The position numbers and the translations under genes were made by a program. 64,000 bases of DNA from Camelus bactrianus (taxonomy: Eukaryota; Chordata; Mammalia; Artiodactyla; Camelidae), in NCBI RefSeq assembly GCF_048773025.1, contig NC_133554.1, forward strand, positions 54,412,769 to 54,476,768, in the 5' to 3' direction. This document shows, piece after piece, positions 1 to 11,247 of this stretch. The first letter of the stretch is position 1, and every line of letters begins with the position of its first letter. The notes beneath the pieces are model-generated. The model was not told where the DNA came from. It was given only the letters and a program-made list of their open reading frames with translations, and did not search any database.

Positions 1-329
1 CTGGTAGATGGTAAATACAATACAGGTTCACTTGTTATTCATCCTTGTATCTCCCAGAAAGCACCCAATAAACAGGCTAAGAGAAGCCAAGGCAGCAGAA
101 ATCTGGTATCATGGTAAGTTACCCAGGTGAACTTGTAGTAAATTTCTGTTATTGGAAGCTCTTGCCATTGTCCAAAAATGTGACTCGTTGGTATTCTGGG
201 ACAGGGGAAGATACCTGGGGGCCTTTCTCAGGAAGGAAGAGATGCTTGGAGGTCCCTTCCTGGGTGAGACCCTCCCTGATTCCCACCTTCCTCCTCATCT
301 CCAGACGGAGAGAATTGACCCCCCTCTTC
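1..329. other. No gene recognised (left edge)
   Basis: I see no gene or clear repeat here. Short open frames lie on both strands, but none resembles a known protein or has a convincing splice structure. In the human order of this cluster the left neighbour of RAB37 is CD300E, but no CD300E exon is visible in this part of the window. Confidence 0.4.
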
Positions 330-535
330 TCCAGACATGCAGCACGTGTCGTTTCCCATGTTACAGTATTCTCAGTGTACACCAGGGACTGGCATGAGCA
401 TTCCCTGGGCCATATTTCACTTAATCCTCGTGACAACCCCGTGGAAGAGGAAAGTGAAGATGAGCAAAGTGAAGTCAGAGTCATATAGATAACAGAGGGC
501 GGGGCTGGGATTCAGCTGGCTCCAGTGCTCGACCT
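330..535 (-). repeat. MIR SINE, old, minus orientation
   Basis: The + strand shows the reverse-complement MIR pattern: a 'cacttaatcctcgtgacaa' block, a degraded 'gatgag...' block and 'gggctgggattcagc' near the end. MIR is an ancient tRNA-derived SINE shared by mammals. The copy is heavily diverged, so its ends are approximate. Confidence 0.6.
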
Positions 536-597
536 CTCCCTTACAGCCCTTTATGACCCTTATCACGTGGTATGCTATTTCCATATCTGTTAGTCAC

Positions 598-708
598 ATC
601 CAGTAGACTGTCAGCTCTTCAGAGGCAGGAACGTAGAGGCTCTTTTAGCTATTTACCCCCAGCACTTAGCACAGTGCCTGGCTAAGAATGAATGAATGAA
701 CTATCTTC
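598..708 (+). repeat. L2 LINE 3' end
   Basis: The sequence follows the L2 3' terminal pattern in order: 'agactgtcagctcttcagag', 'ccagcacttagcacagtgcc', then a short (TGAA)n tail. It is a typical 5'-truncated fragment. Confidence 0.65.
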
Positions 709-1178
709 TCCAAAGCCCTAAGGAAGGACAGCATCATTGTTCCTCCTAGGCCAATATGACTCATGGCCTCCATCCCCAGCCAAGCCTGGTGGGGAGGGCA
801 GGGGGAGTTGCGGGGAAGGACAGGTGGCTGCATATGGAGGCTGCTCCTTCCCTACCGTGCACTTCTCACCCACGCCAGGAGCCCAGAGCTTGGTCATGGG
901 AGCTGAGCCAAACCCCTCACTAGAGGTGAGACGTTGCTGGATCTTTAACACTATAAAGGCCATCCCATCTCCTCATTTTCTACATTTTTGCAGCATTAAA
1001 TCACCATGGAGTTTATTCTCTCCTGCAAATCCTTTAACTCTATTGGACTCAGCAGTACTCTTGTTTCATGTTTGTTACTGTGGTTTATAGATTATTTCCT
1101 TAGTGACCCCAAATGAAGCTGCCACTTAATCCCCATGTGAGGTTCAGTTCAAAATTTCAGAATCAAAATAGTCTGTTA
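709..1178. other. No gene recognised
   Basis: About 470 bp of unassigned sequence. Overlapping open frames of about 80-117 codons exist on both strands, but they share no similarity I recognise with known proteins and are probably chance. Confidence 0.35.
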
Positions 1179-1266
1179 GAGGGTGGGAATAACTCAGTGG
1201 TGGAGTGCATGCTTAGCATGCACAGGGTCCTGGGTTCAGTCTCCAGTATCTGTTTAAAAAAAAAAA
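1179..1266 (+). repeat. Camelid tRNA-Ala-derived SINE, copy 1
   Basis: The element has a tRNA-like head with an A-box region ('aactcagtggtggagtgc'), an anticodon stem-loop reading gcttagcatgc, a B-box region ('gggttcagtct') and an A-rich tail. The AGC anticodon position and the stem resemble tRNA-Ala(AGC). Its B box and acceptor side have drifted, so this is a fossil copy and not a tRNA gene. Confidence 0.85.
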
Positions 1267-1269
1267 TTG

Positions 1270-1485
1270 GTTAGGAGTGTGAAATCTGTAGTCACACAGT
1301 CCTGGGTTCAAATCCCAACTAACTATGTAAGCTTTTTAAGATTCTGTAAGCCTCAGTTTCCACTTCTGTAAAATAGATACAATAATAAATATCTCATAGA
1401 ATTATTGTCAGATTAAATGAGATAATGAATTAAACAGTTAGCATAGTATCTGGCACATAGTAAGTGCTCAACATATGTTAATTTT
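1270..1485 (+). repeat. MIR SINE
   Basis: The MIR core and 3' region are clear in order: 'cctgggttcaaatcccaact', 'cctcagtttccacttctgta', 'attaaatgagataatgaatt', 'ggcacatagtaagtgctcaa'. It directly follows the tail of the camelid SINE, which probably inserted next to it. Confidence 0.85.
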
Positions 1486-1838
1486 TGAAAGCTAAATCTA
1501 GTTCAGGGACACCTAAGGCAGTTATGTAGGTGTTGGTATTCTCAGAATAAAGTCCAGATCACTCTGGCTGTAGGATTTCCTCTGGTTACCAGCAAACTCC
1601 CTGACCTCTCACGCAAAAGTTTACCTCTTACAAATCCTGTTCAAATACTGAGATCTCAACTAGCCTTTTTAATGCCTCGTTCTTAAACATGAAAAGACAA
1701 TCAAGAATGCCTAGACATTAAAAAAGAAAAATCTGCAACTGAAAGAGAAAAACCAATATAAACAGCAAAGCTAACCCTAAACAAAGCAGAGAAAATTTGA
1801 GGAACAGGAGCGAAATGTTTAAACACAGATTTAGGAAG
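1486..1838. other. Unassigned, possible L2-derived stretch
   Basis: The part near 1540-1660 loosely resembles the L2 region containing 'ataaagtccag' and 'ctccctgacctc'. From 1680 the sequence is A-rich and LINE-like. I see no gene. Confidence 0.3.
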
Positions 1839-2466
1839 AGACTATAGCCATAAAACAAAGATATACAAAGAAATTGAGCATGATGGTTCCTCTAAACATT
1901 AAAAATAGAATTCCCATGTAATTCAGCAATTTTATTTCTGGGTATCCACCCGAAAGAATCGAAAACAGGGTCTCAAAGAGATATTTGTGTATTTGCCGTG
2001 TTCGTGGCAGCATTATTCACAATAGCCAAAAGGTGGAAGCAACCCAAGTGCCCATCAACAGATAAACAAAATATGCTCTATATACTATGTAATATTATTC
2101 AACTTTTAAATGGAAGGAAATTCAGGCACAGGCTACAATGTAGATGAACCTTGAAGACATTATGCTAAATGAAATAAGCCAGTCATAAAAAGACGAATAC
2201 TGTATGATCCCACTTACACGAGATACCTAGTATGGTCAAATTCATAGAGACTGAAAGTCAGATAGTGGTTGCCATTTAGAGGTTAGATAAAAAAGGAATG
2301 GGAAATTGTTTTTTAAAGGGTATAAAATGTCAGTTTGGGGAAATGGAAAGAGTTCTGGAGATTGGAGACTATGAATGTACTTAATACTGTGGAACTATAT
2401 GCTTAAAAATTATTAAGATGGTAAATTTTGTTGTGTGTATTTTACCTCAATTTAAAATTTCTTTCT
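1839..2466 (+). mobile_element. L1 LINE 3' end (L1M class)
   Basis: The 3' end of L1 ORF2 and its 3' UTR are recognisable: 'cacaatagccaaaaggtgga', 'cccaagtgcccatcaacaga', 'gctaaatgaaataagccag', then a 'tttacctcaatttaaaa' terminus. The reading frame is decayed. This is a 5'-truncated, old insertion. Confidence 0.85.
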
Positions 2467-2520
2467 AAATATGATTTCCTATTTTTTTAGTCTTTAATTT
2501 TTGGGGGAGAGATAATTAAG

Positions 2521-2629
2521 TTTACTTGTTTATTTATTTTATTTTTTTAATGGAGGTACTGGGGATTGAACCAGCGACCTCGTGCATGCTAAGAATGCAC
2601 TCTATCACTGAGCTATATACCCTCCCCCC
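2521..2629 (-). repeat. Camelid tRNA-Ala-derived SINE, copy 2
   Basis: On the minus strand this reads as tRNA-like head ('gtatatagctcagtgataga'), B box and A-rich tail. The + strand shows the diagnostic 'tggaggtactggggattgaa' followed by 'ccagcgacctcgtgcatgct'. Confidence 0.88.
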
Positions 2630-2639
2630 CATTTAAAAT

Positions 2640-5560
2640 TTTTAATTGAGAACAAAAAAATTATTCTTGGAAATTGAAAGGGACGTTGCTAAATTTGTCA
2701 ATGCATTGTAAGGATTTGAGGGCGAGGTTGAGGAAACACCTTAGTCCACAGAACAAAAAGACAAAGAGATGTAAAATATGAATTTTTTAAAAGAGATTAA
2801 AATGAATAATCCAGGAAGTGCAACATCTCACTACCTGGGAACTTCAGAAAATAATAATAATAATTAAGGGGAGAAAAAAGTTAAATCAAGAGAATTTCCC
2901 ACAGAAAAAGGAGACACATCTTCAAACTGAAAGGGTCTCCAGAGTACCTAGCACAATAGATGTAAAAAGGTATAAAATTAGATAAATTAATATGAAATTT
3001 TAGAAAAATGTGGATCAAGACAAGATCCTAAAACCTGCCAAAGAAAAATAAATAATAAAACAGGCCATTTCCAAAGCTGAGGAATTCATCTGGCAACAGA
3101 CTTTCTGCTAGCTACACTTCCAATTAGCAATAATAACTACCTATCACTGTAGCAGATGACAATGCAACAATGTCTTCAAACTTGGGGGAAATAGTCATCA
3201 GCCTGGAATTCCAAATCCAATTGAAATTGAGTAAGAGTAGAACATACAAATTTTCAGACACGCAAAGATTCAGAAAGTCACCTCTCCTGCCCTCTTTCTT
3301 AAGAATTTTTTTTAAATTTTAATTCTTAAAGAAGTTATTCAAGTACATTCTCCAGTAACTTCCTCAAACACTTATTCACAAGGAGTAAATCAAGAAAAGT
3401 AAACTAAGTTCATGAGGGAATAAACCAAGAAAGAGGAAGGTATGAATCACTGGAAATACTGAATTTACATGGGAATAAAACTAAATGAAAACATCAGTGT
3501 TACAGTTACGCAGCAGGCCCAGAAAGCAGCCAGTTCATATAGGAGCAGGAATGTAAAGTCCTATAGCAGAGAGGTTATGAGATAGAGTAGAAGAGAACTT
3601 GGAGAACAAGCCTTGGGCATGTGACAAAGGCACAGAATTCAGGCTTTAAAAGCAATTAGATACCAAGGAGAAAGGAAATATAAGAAAATCATTACCTAAT
3701 TATAAACAAAACCAGTCCATACCAGACCAGGAAATCACTGAGATTCAAGAAACGGGTGGAATGAATACCACAGGAAAAAGAAAAAAGTAAAAAGATGGAA
3801 GATCTGGGAGATAGAATAAAGAAGGAATATACCTCCTCTTCCAACAAGCAAAAAGAAAGGCAATCATAAACACCAGAGAAAACAATAAATACATTAAAAG
3901 ACAAAGTACAGATCAAAACAATGTATGATTTTGAGCAATGGGGGTATTATATGAATCATCTTTTTGAGCCTGGTGACATAAGCCTTTGAAAATGAAATGA
4001 AAACACATTGTAATGTACTGTTTGGTGCTGCAAGTAAACTGTATTTGCCTAATTATATCAGTTTAAATACTGGAGTTTGGAAAAGGATTCAAATTTAAGA
4101 ATTAACTTATAAAGAACTACAAAAGATTATAGTTACATATTATATAACTATGATTACATAAACTGTTATTTCTGTCAGCTGAGAAGCTTTAAAAGCAAAA
4201 GTACACCTGACAATATCCCAGTAGCAACAAACATACCAAGCACCCAAGTCTTGGAGATCTTGTCCTAATACTTTCTCCAACAAAAGGAACCAAGGTGGGG
4301 TGGGTAGGGTATAGCTCAGTGGTAGAGCTCATGCTTAGCATGCATGAGGTCCTAGGTTCAATCCCCAGTACCTCTATTAAAAAATAAATTAATTAAATAA
4401 GTAAAAGAGACCAGGGGTTCTTGGAAAAATGACTGATTCTAAGTCTGGGGTAGAAATATACAAGAAAACCCTAAAGCTAGGACCCTGGAATCCTAGGAAT
4501 CTCAGTTCCAGAAACAAAGAGTGATCAAAAAAAAAAATAAAAGGATGTTAAAAAGGAGATAAATGTCAGTGGATAAACCTGACAAACAATGTCAGTCTGG
4601 TGATCCACGTTTATATCACCAAAGGTAAGTCATACTGATAACACATTCTCTTGATATGATATATTGATAATGACATAATCCCAGTCTGACTGCAAGAAAA
4701 ACATGAGAAAAATGCAAATTGAAAGACATTTTACAAAATACCTGACCAGTATTCCTCAAAACTGTCAAGGTCATCAAAAACAAAGCAAGATAGAGAAATT
4801 TTTAGTCTTAAGAAGCCTAAGGAAATTCAACTACAATTCAATGTAATATGATATCCTGGATTGGGTCCTGGAGCAGAAGGAAGGCATTAGGTAAAAATTA
4901 AGAAAATAAGCATAAAGTATGGATTTTAGTTAATAAAAATACATCAATATCAATTCATAGTTGTGACAAATGTGCAAATGTTAATGGGGAAACTGGATAC
5001 GGAGCATACAAGAACTCTCTTTACTGTTTGTGCAACTCTTCTGTAAAAACATAAAATAATTCTAAAATAAAAACACTATTTTTTAAGTATATCTGATAAA
5101 GATTAGGAAATGTAAGGGGAAGAGAAATGAAATGAAGGATAAGGTGCTAATTCTTCATCTTGGGGACTAAAATGATACAATCTATGGTCAATGAAGCAAG
5201 AAATGGAGGTTTACATCTGTTACACGAAATGGTAGAATTGACTAGTGGAAGAACAAGACAGTGTCATAACTATGTCAAGAAAAGTGAGAAGCAGAAATAT
5301 AGGGGTACAAGTCAATAGAAAGTGTTTGCAGTTGGTTAAAAAAAAAACCTATCATCACGGGAACTAAAATGAGAAAGAGCTAGAAAGGGTTTGCCTTAGA
5401 GGAGAGGGATTGAAAGTGGAGAGAAGAGTCCTTCCATACCAGTTTATTTTCCTTTTTTATTTTACTTTTTTACTGAATATACCATTCTGTTTTTTTGACT
5501 ATAGGCATTTATTGCTTTGATTAATTTTTTTTAATGAAATGGAAAAATGAAAGTTCTTTA
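2640..5560 (+). mobile_element. Old LINE, HAL1/L1M type, interrupted
   Basis: Several stretches follow the ORF1-type region of HAL1 or old L1: 'gagaatttcccacagaaaaa', 'cttcaaactgaaagggtctc', 'atcaagacaagatcctaaaa', 'gcctggaattccaaatccaa', and 'gagtaaatcaagaaaag'. A terminus such as 'aattctaaaataaaaac' near 5070 suggests that more than one LINE fragment is present. No intact frame remains. A camelid SINE sits inside at 4297-4408. Confidence 0.65.
4297..4408 (+). repeat. Camelid tRNA-Ala-derived SINE, copy 3
   Basis: This is a well-preserved copy. The A box (tagctcagtggtagagc), anticodon loop with AGC and B box (ggttcaatcc) are all intact, followed by an A/T-rich tail. It is nested in the older LINE, so it is younger than that element. 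Confidence 0.92.
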
Positions 5561-6109
5561 ACCTAGTTAATTCAGTCATGACAGATATGGAAATGAAACC
5601 CACCCAAAGTGTTGTCTTTCCCAGATAAAAGACTGAAAGCTTCCTATTAAAATGCAAATGAGTATTCTTAAGAATCCCATCTATGGAGAGATGCTAATAA
5701 AGACAAATCTTTCAGGGTGGACATAACCTGCCATTAATGTAAAAAAAATTGTGGGTTATAAATGCAAAGGGGAAGGTGGCAACTGAACCCACATAACCCA
5801 ACACTTCCGATCACTGGACTTGTGCAGAGATAAGGAAGGGGAACTGAGCATAGAATATTTAATATTCACTGACCCTGGAATCAAGGGTTGAAAGAAGAAA
5901 TTCTGAGAACCACGTTCCCAGGTAGATCTAATACCTTTTCCCAGCAGAGGGAGGTGGGCCAAGAGGCAGAGCCCAGAACAGGAGAATAAGCCGCTGGCAA
6001 CAAAGCTGGATTTGTAATGTAGTTGCTCCTCTACCTCTTGGAGGAAACATGGCATAATAGAGTCCAGGTGCAAATAAATTACTTCTTCAGCACATGGAGA
6101 CAGTTGTTG
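5561..6109. other. No gene recognised
   Basis: AT-rich unassigned sequence. A 105-codon frame on the minus strand has no recognised similarity and no supporting splice or promoter context. Confidence 0.35.
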
Positions 6110-7290
6110 ACAAAAATAAAATCAATGGTTGATCAAAGAAAGGAGAAAATGTTATTCGAGCCAATCTAAGGATTACAACATGGGAGACAGTCTTTCAGAA
6201 AGCTCTGAGGACTGTTCCACACATCAGTGGCCAAAATACAATTATGAATATTTTTGAGACAAAGGGTTATACATCAGATGATGTATTTACAGTTTACACA
6301 GTCCAGATCTGCACATACAAAATGAGTAGTAGGTCCTCATGACCCCTTACAAGATTAATAAGGAACGTTATCTTCTAAGGAGGTCTGGCTAATGCAGATT
6401 CACAATACACACTAAAGAGGAGGAGGGAGGAGAAACAGGCAAAGAAAAATTTTATATTTTGATTTTTCTTGTTTTGCCATAAAATATGGATTTTATTTCA
6501 TCACAGTGTAAGAAAATATTACTTCTAAAAATTTTAGACTAGAAGCTCTATAAAATGAATCTCTATTCTGAGATAGGTCTGTGTAGGCAGATAGGGGTCC
6601 CCAGAGTGAGACAGGAGAGAAGGGGGCAGGGCACAGCCACTCAAGGAATGACAGCAACCAAAATGGTGGAAGATTCACCTCCTAGCTGGCCTTGAGGATT
6701 AAGAGGTTTGACTTCTAGCAGACCTTGAGCTTCATTATATGCTCATTGTAACAGTGTGATCAAATAACATGCTCACAGGCACCATGACAGCGCCAAGGCT
6801 AACAGCAAAAGGCCAAAGAATAGGAGGTGGCCCAGTCCCTGGGAATCCCAGCCCCTTCCCCAGGGCAGTTGGATTGATCCCGCCTGTAGGCATGTGAAGC
6901 TACTGAGACCATAAATAGTGAAAACACCATGCCTAGTGGCCCTTGGCACTCTCTCTCCCCTTTGGAGACAGCCCGTGCTCTGTCTATGGAGTGTGTACCT
7001 ACTTTTACTTTAACCTGAGCACCCAATTCCGACACCTCTTTCCTTGCCTTTCTCTTGCCTTACACTCAATGCAGTATGTATCTCTCTAAATAAATCTACC
7101 TTTACTCAACGGTGGCTCACACTTGAATTCTCTCCTGCACAAAGTCAAGAACCCACACTTAGCAGGGCACATCCCAGGGGCTCAACCGAGACCTGGGACT
7201 CAGCCCTCCTTACGCCCCACATCCGTTTTCCTGCATCAAGAGGAAGCGAACCAGACGTTGCTTCCTTGACACAGAAGAAGTCACTTTAGG
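6110..7290 (+). mobile_element. Probable retroviral LTR fossil with flanking element
   Basis: The part from about 6660 to 7290 has the composition and order of a long terminal repeat. There is a C/T-rich stretch ('ggcactctctctcccctttg'), and then a 'ctctaaataaatctaccttt' block that contains an AATAAA polyadenylation signal. The 5' part (6110-6660) resembles sequence that accompanies this type of element, but I cannot define its border. I place it tentatively with ERV1-like LTRs. It is a fossil with no coding region visible. Confidence 0.45.
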
Positions 7291-7302
7291 CCTAAGCCAT
7301 TT

Positions 7303-7847
7303 TGTGATCTAAACCTGGCCACAATGCTTGCCCTTGGAGCAGAATAGTTCTCCGAAGTTAATGATTTTAAGAGGGAAAAAAGTGCTAAGAACAAGCAGCT
7401 ATGACTAGACTAAGGAGATAACCCTATCAGTTGCAAAGATTCCCAGTTCTGTTTCGAAGGTAAAGATTAGCCTAAAGCACATTCTTGAGCTGTTTTGCAA
7501 GATCCAAATCCCCTTGAGCACTCAACCACCAGACTGACTGGAACCTAAGGACTGATGATGCTGACCTTTGATGACCATTGTCCAGTCAACAAGAGCCTGG
7601 ACTCTGTCAACCTTTGCCCCCGTTCTATGCTGAATTCTCCTCTGCTTAAGCCCCTTCATGAATATGCATGCACCCTTAGCTTAAAACTTCCCAGTCTTGC
7701 TGTTGGGGAGACACGGCTTTGAGAAGTATCCCTAAATGTTCTCCTTACTTGCTGTTAGTAGTAAGTCCTTCCTTCTCCCCATCTTTGGCTTGGTTGTGTC
7801 TTTTGGCTCAACACCCACCAAGAGGCAAACCAAGTTTTCAAGTAACA
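7303..7847 (+). mobile_element. Probable second solo LTR fossil (ERV1-like)
   Basis: The segment begins with TG and ends in CA and has an LTR-like composition: A-rich start, central 'cccttcatgaatatgcatgc', and C/T-rich 3' part. It directly follows another LTR-like segment. Family assignment is a guess from general appearance, and no internal coding sequence is present. Confidence 0.35.
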
Positions 7848-8084
7848 AATGTACTTGCCAATGATATTTGACTAGCCCCAAATATCAAAAAAAATCCAAC
7901 CCAAAATATAACTACTATGAGAATAATATGTCTTTGAAAATTATTGTGTTAATTTACAATGTTACCAAAAGGTCCAGAATGCATGAAGCCCAGAAAAAGA
8001 GACTGGAGATCAAACTTTCATTTGCTTAGTTTGTTGGGGTTTTTTTTGGGGGGGTGGGTATTTTTCACAGGAAAGATGATACTC

Positions 8085-10270
8085 TAATTCTAAATGAGGG
8101 ACTTCTGGTTTTAACTCTGATGGATAAAGAGCTGGAAGTTATCACTCCTATCCTTAAAACAAGAAAAACCTGGACAAACTGAAAATCAATTGTTTCTCTT
8201 GGACCCATTCAGAGAACTGAGTTTGCAGGGGAAACTGCTACCCTGAAATCTGGAGAGACAGACGACTCCAGAAAGTCACAGCCAACATCTGCTTACCAGG
8301 AAAAGAAGCCACTGGAGCCATTAACTGGTAGGAACAACTGAAAAGTAATTTTGAGGAATTGCTGGAGGCTGAATGTGGGCTAATGTGAGAGTGTGAAATC
8401 CATGAGGGCTGCGGTCTTAGGAGGGTTTCACACTTTCATGGACTTTACTTCCAGGAACCCCATCAGGTTCTCACAATAAAGATCAAGAAAGACCCTTATG
8501 CCTCTTGCAGGGGGAGGGAAAGAGTAATCCTAGTGAAATATGCCCAGAGCTTTCTTCATAACAAAAGCTTCTTCTGCAGAGAAAAGACAGTACCAGAGCC
8601 TGCCCCAGAACCATGAGGGGAGAGTATTTCTCTGGGCTTCTCTGGTCTTCCTGTGTCACGTAAGGGAGATAAAAAAAAGCTGTGCAAGAAGATATATTTG
8701 TGAAGTAACAAGGCAGAGACATAGACCCACTAAACAACTCATTAAAAGAAATTTAATTAGAAAATGACGGACCATCCCCCATCCCACACCAAATCTCCAA
8801 TATAATAGTGGTGGATTATAGCTGAAGGAGCTACAAGACACACACTCTCTCTGATGTAGAACCATTTAGGGAAGATCAATGTCAAGAGAGGAGACAAAAA
8901 CAAGGACCCTAAGGAAATTCAAAGTCTCTGACACCCACAGCTACAACAAACTCTGAACAAATCCTAACTCCTAGCCAGATTAGCATAAATCCTCACACTG
9001 GAGACCTGTTTACCTCAACCCCTATGACCTGATACAGCATGTCTGGCTTTCAACAAAAAATTACAAGGCACACCAAAAGGCAAGGAAAAACACATTATAA
9101 AAAGACAAAGCAAACATTAGAACCAGACTCAAATATGACACAGATGTTGGAATTATCAGATATGAAATTTTTTAAAACTGTGATTAATGTGTTCAGAGGT
9201 AACACGGGGAAAGCAGGCAACATGCAAGGACAGACAATGTAAGCAGAAAGAAATTAAAAACACTGTAATGGAAGTGAAGAATGACCTTAATGGGCTCATC
9301 AGAAGATTAGACCTGGCTAAGAAAAGTATCAGTGAGCTTGAAGATAGGTCAGTAGAGAATTCCAAAGGAAAATGAAAAGAAAACCAGAACAGAAAATCCA
9401 AGATCTATAGAGCAATTTAAAAGATGTAATAAGCATGAGACCAGAATGCCAGAAGAAAAATAAAGTGCCAGAAGAAAAACAAAGTACCAGAAGAAATATT
9501 TGAAGTAATAATATTTGAATAATAATTTGAAGTAATAATGGCTGAGAATTTTCCAAAAGGGATGACAGAAATCAAATCTAAAAGACCAAGCACAATAAAT
9601 ACCAAAAACTAAAACCAAACTAAACAAATCTACATCTGGTTATAACATATTCAAAATGAGGAAAACCAAAAACAAAATCTTGAAAGAAGCCAAAGGAGGA
9701 AAAAGTAGATCACCAGTAAAGGAACAGAGGTAAAAATTACAGCAAATTATTCTTGTCACATAGTATGCAAGCAAGAAGAGTGTAGCATAAAGTATTTAAA
9801 TTAGTGGGGGGAACATCACGAACCTGGAATTCTATATTTGACTAAATTATCTTTCAAAAATAAAGAAGAAATAAAGACTTCATTAGACAAACAACTGAGG
9901 GAATTCACTGTCAGCTGACTTTCCTTGCAAGAAATGTTAAAAGGTATTTTTCAGGCAAAGGACAATAACATGTATCAGAAACTTGGATCTACATAAATCA
10001 AGGGAGGGCATCAGAAAAGTAATAAATGATGGTAAAACAAAATCTTGTTTTTCTTATTCTTAACTGATGTAAAAGATGATTATTTAAAGTAACAACAGAA
10101 ACGATGTATTTAATGATTATTGCATACAGATAAGTGAAATAAATGACAGCAGTGTCACAAGGGATGAGAGGGAAGAATTGGGAGTACTGTTTTTAAGGCA
10201 CCTACACTACACATGAAGCAGGACTAGTGTCATTTGAAGGTGGATTTAGTTTAGTTAAATATATATACAG
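8085..10270 (+). mobile_element. HAL1/L1-type LINE, second copy, nearly full ORF1 region
   Basis: The element starts near 'gacttctggttttaactctg' and proceeds through an ORF1-type region. The region includes 'gacacagatgttggaattat', 'gtaatggaagtgaagaatga', 'atgggctcatcagaagatta' and 'tcagtgagcttgaagatagg'. Translated pieces around 9039-9375 show the charged, Leu/Ile-rich coiled coil typical of LINE ORF1 proteins (for example LDLAKKSISELEDRS). The frame is broken several times and no reverse transcriptase is seen, consistent with HAL1, which lacks ORF2. Confidence 0.7.
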
Positions 10271-10400
10271 TGCTGTCTACAAAATGGAGATAATAACAGT
10301 ACATACCTCATGGTGTTGGTCTGAGATTTAATGAGGATTTCATGTAAAGAACCTAGAATGGTGCCTGACATTAGGAACTCAAAAAATGTTAGATATTGTG
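10271..10400 (+). repeat. MIR SINE fragment
   Basis: The MIR 3' half is recognisable: 'ctacaaaatggagataataa', 'acatacctcatggtgttg', 'atttaatgaggatttcatgt' and 'gaatggtgcctgacatt'. Its 3' end is part of the inverted repeat at 10365-10514. Confidence 0.7.
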
Positions 10401-10514
10401 CTAGGACCTAGCAGCAAGACTCTCCTGGTGTTTAAGAGAGGTAGACAGATCTCCCTATCCCCTTGCCCAGACAGCACAATATCTAACATTTTTTTGAGTT
10501 CCTAATATATGTCA
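10365..10514. repeat. Near-perfect inverted repeat with about 69-nt loop
   Basis: The arm at 10371-10402 (ttaggaactcaaaaaatgtt...) is the reverse complement of 10472-10504, with one extra A in the second arm as the only difference. The match continues outward through CTGACA after a 4-base insertion. The spacer is about 69 bases. The first arm is the 3' end of a MIR. Confidence 0.9.
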
Positions 10515-10639
10515 GCTCTGGACCCTCTCCCTAGAAAAAAAGCAGTAAAATAGAATTTTGCAAAATATTTCAGAAACTTTAGGGACCCCTAAGACTCATC
10601 ATTTATCGACCTCATATATACTAGAGGGAAATGTCCAGA

Positions 10640-11181
10640 GACCAAAAGAGAAGCAGTGCCGGCTCCGCGGGGCTTCGCCTCTGTAAGGCAGGTGGAGAGC
10701 TGAGCTGCGTGTTGTCACAGGGACGCTAGGTCACTGAGAATCAGGAATGGTAAATTCCCGGGACCGCAATGCCCTGAGAACGCAACTGTGTCACTGAGGC
10801 TGTGAAGTCCGGTAGCTGAATGAGATACGTACCGACCACCGGCTAGACTGAAATCTTGCGTCCCTCCCAACATCCTGGAGTCACGAGACAGGGGACTTAG
10901 GAGAAGACGGGATCTCAGAACTCTGGTCCCAGGCGCTAAGGGACGGCAGCGCTGTTCCTGGTGCTGAAACGCCGCTGCCGCATAAGGGAGCAGCAGCCTG
11001 CGGTCCGGGTACAGCGCCGCGGCGTCTTCGGGAGCTGTCCAGTGCTGAACCGGATGTGGCCAGGCCTGCCGGGCTTAGACCGCAGCCTGCTGCCCCCCGC
11101 GGGCCCCGGACGGAGCTTCTGGAAGCACTGGTTCAGAGCAGAGCCTTGGGAGAGCAGGGAGCCGCGGGCTCAGAGCCGGGC
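10640..11181 (+). promoter_or_regulatory. RAB37: Distal RAB37 promoter and 5' leader, GC-rich
   Basis: Base composition changes sharply from AT-rich repeats to GC-rich, CpG-containing unique sequence from about 10650 up to exon 1a. No TATA box is evident. The transcription start cannot be placed from sequence alone. An ATG at 11054 opens a frame that overlaps the main start codon (see findings). A housekeeping-type, TATA-less promoter is inferred. Confidence 0.6.
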
Positions 11182-11247
11182 ATGGACCAGCTCGACTCCT
11201 ACCAGGGGGGAGCTGGCCCTGACTTCCATGAACACGTCCTGCATAAG
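11182..11247 (+). CDS. RAB37: RAB37 exon 1a (alternative N-terminus)
   Basis: These 22 codons start with ATG ([15 protein letters not shown]...) and end HVLHK before a strong donor (AAG|gtaaga), phase 0. The peptide resembles the N-terminus of an alternative human and mouse RAB37 isoform that I recall (...[12 protein letters not shown]...). This start was chosen because it is the only in-frame ATG upstream of the donor. Its natural partner is exon 2a, which begins with Thr and gives [10 protein letters not shown]. Confidence 0.88.

Noticed and set aside
4297-4408. Possible functional tRNA-Ala gene
   Set aside because: The head lacks a paired tRNA-Ala acceptor stem, continues into an A-rich tail and occurs in many diverged copies: it is a SINE.
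9039-9375. Possible host coiled-coil gene
   Set aside because: The sequence follows the HAL1/L1 ORF1 region; several frame breaks are present.
11056-11181. N-terminal extension of RAB37 exon 1a
   Set aside because: The in-frame upstream sequence has no ATG before 11182; only non-ATG starts would extend it.
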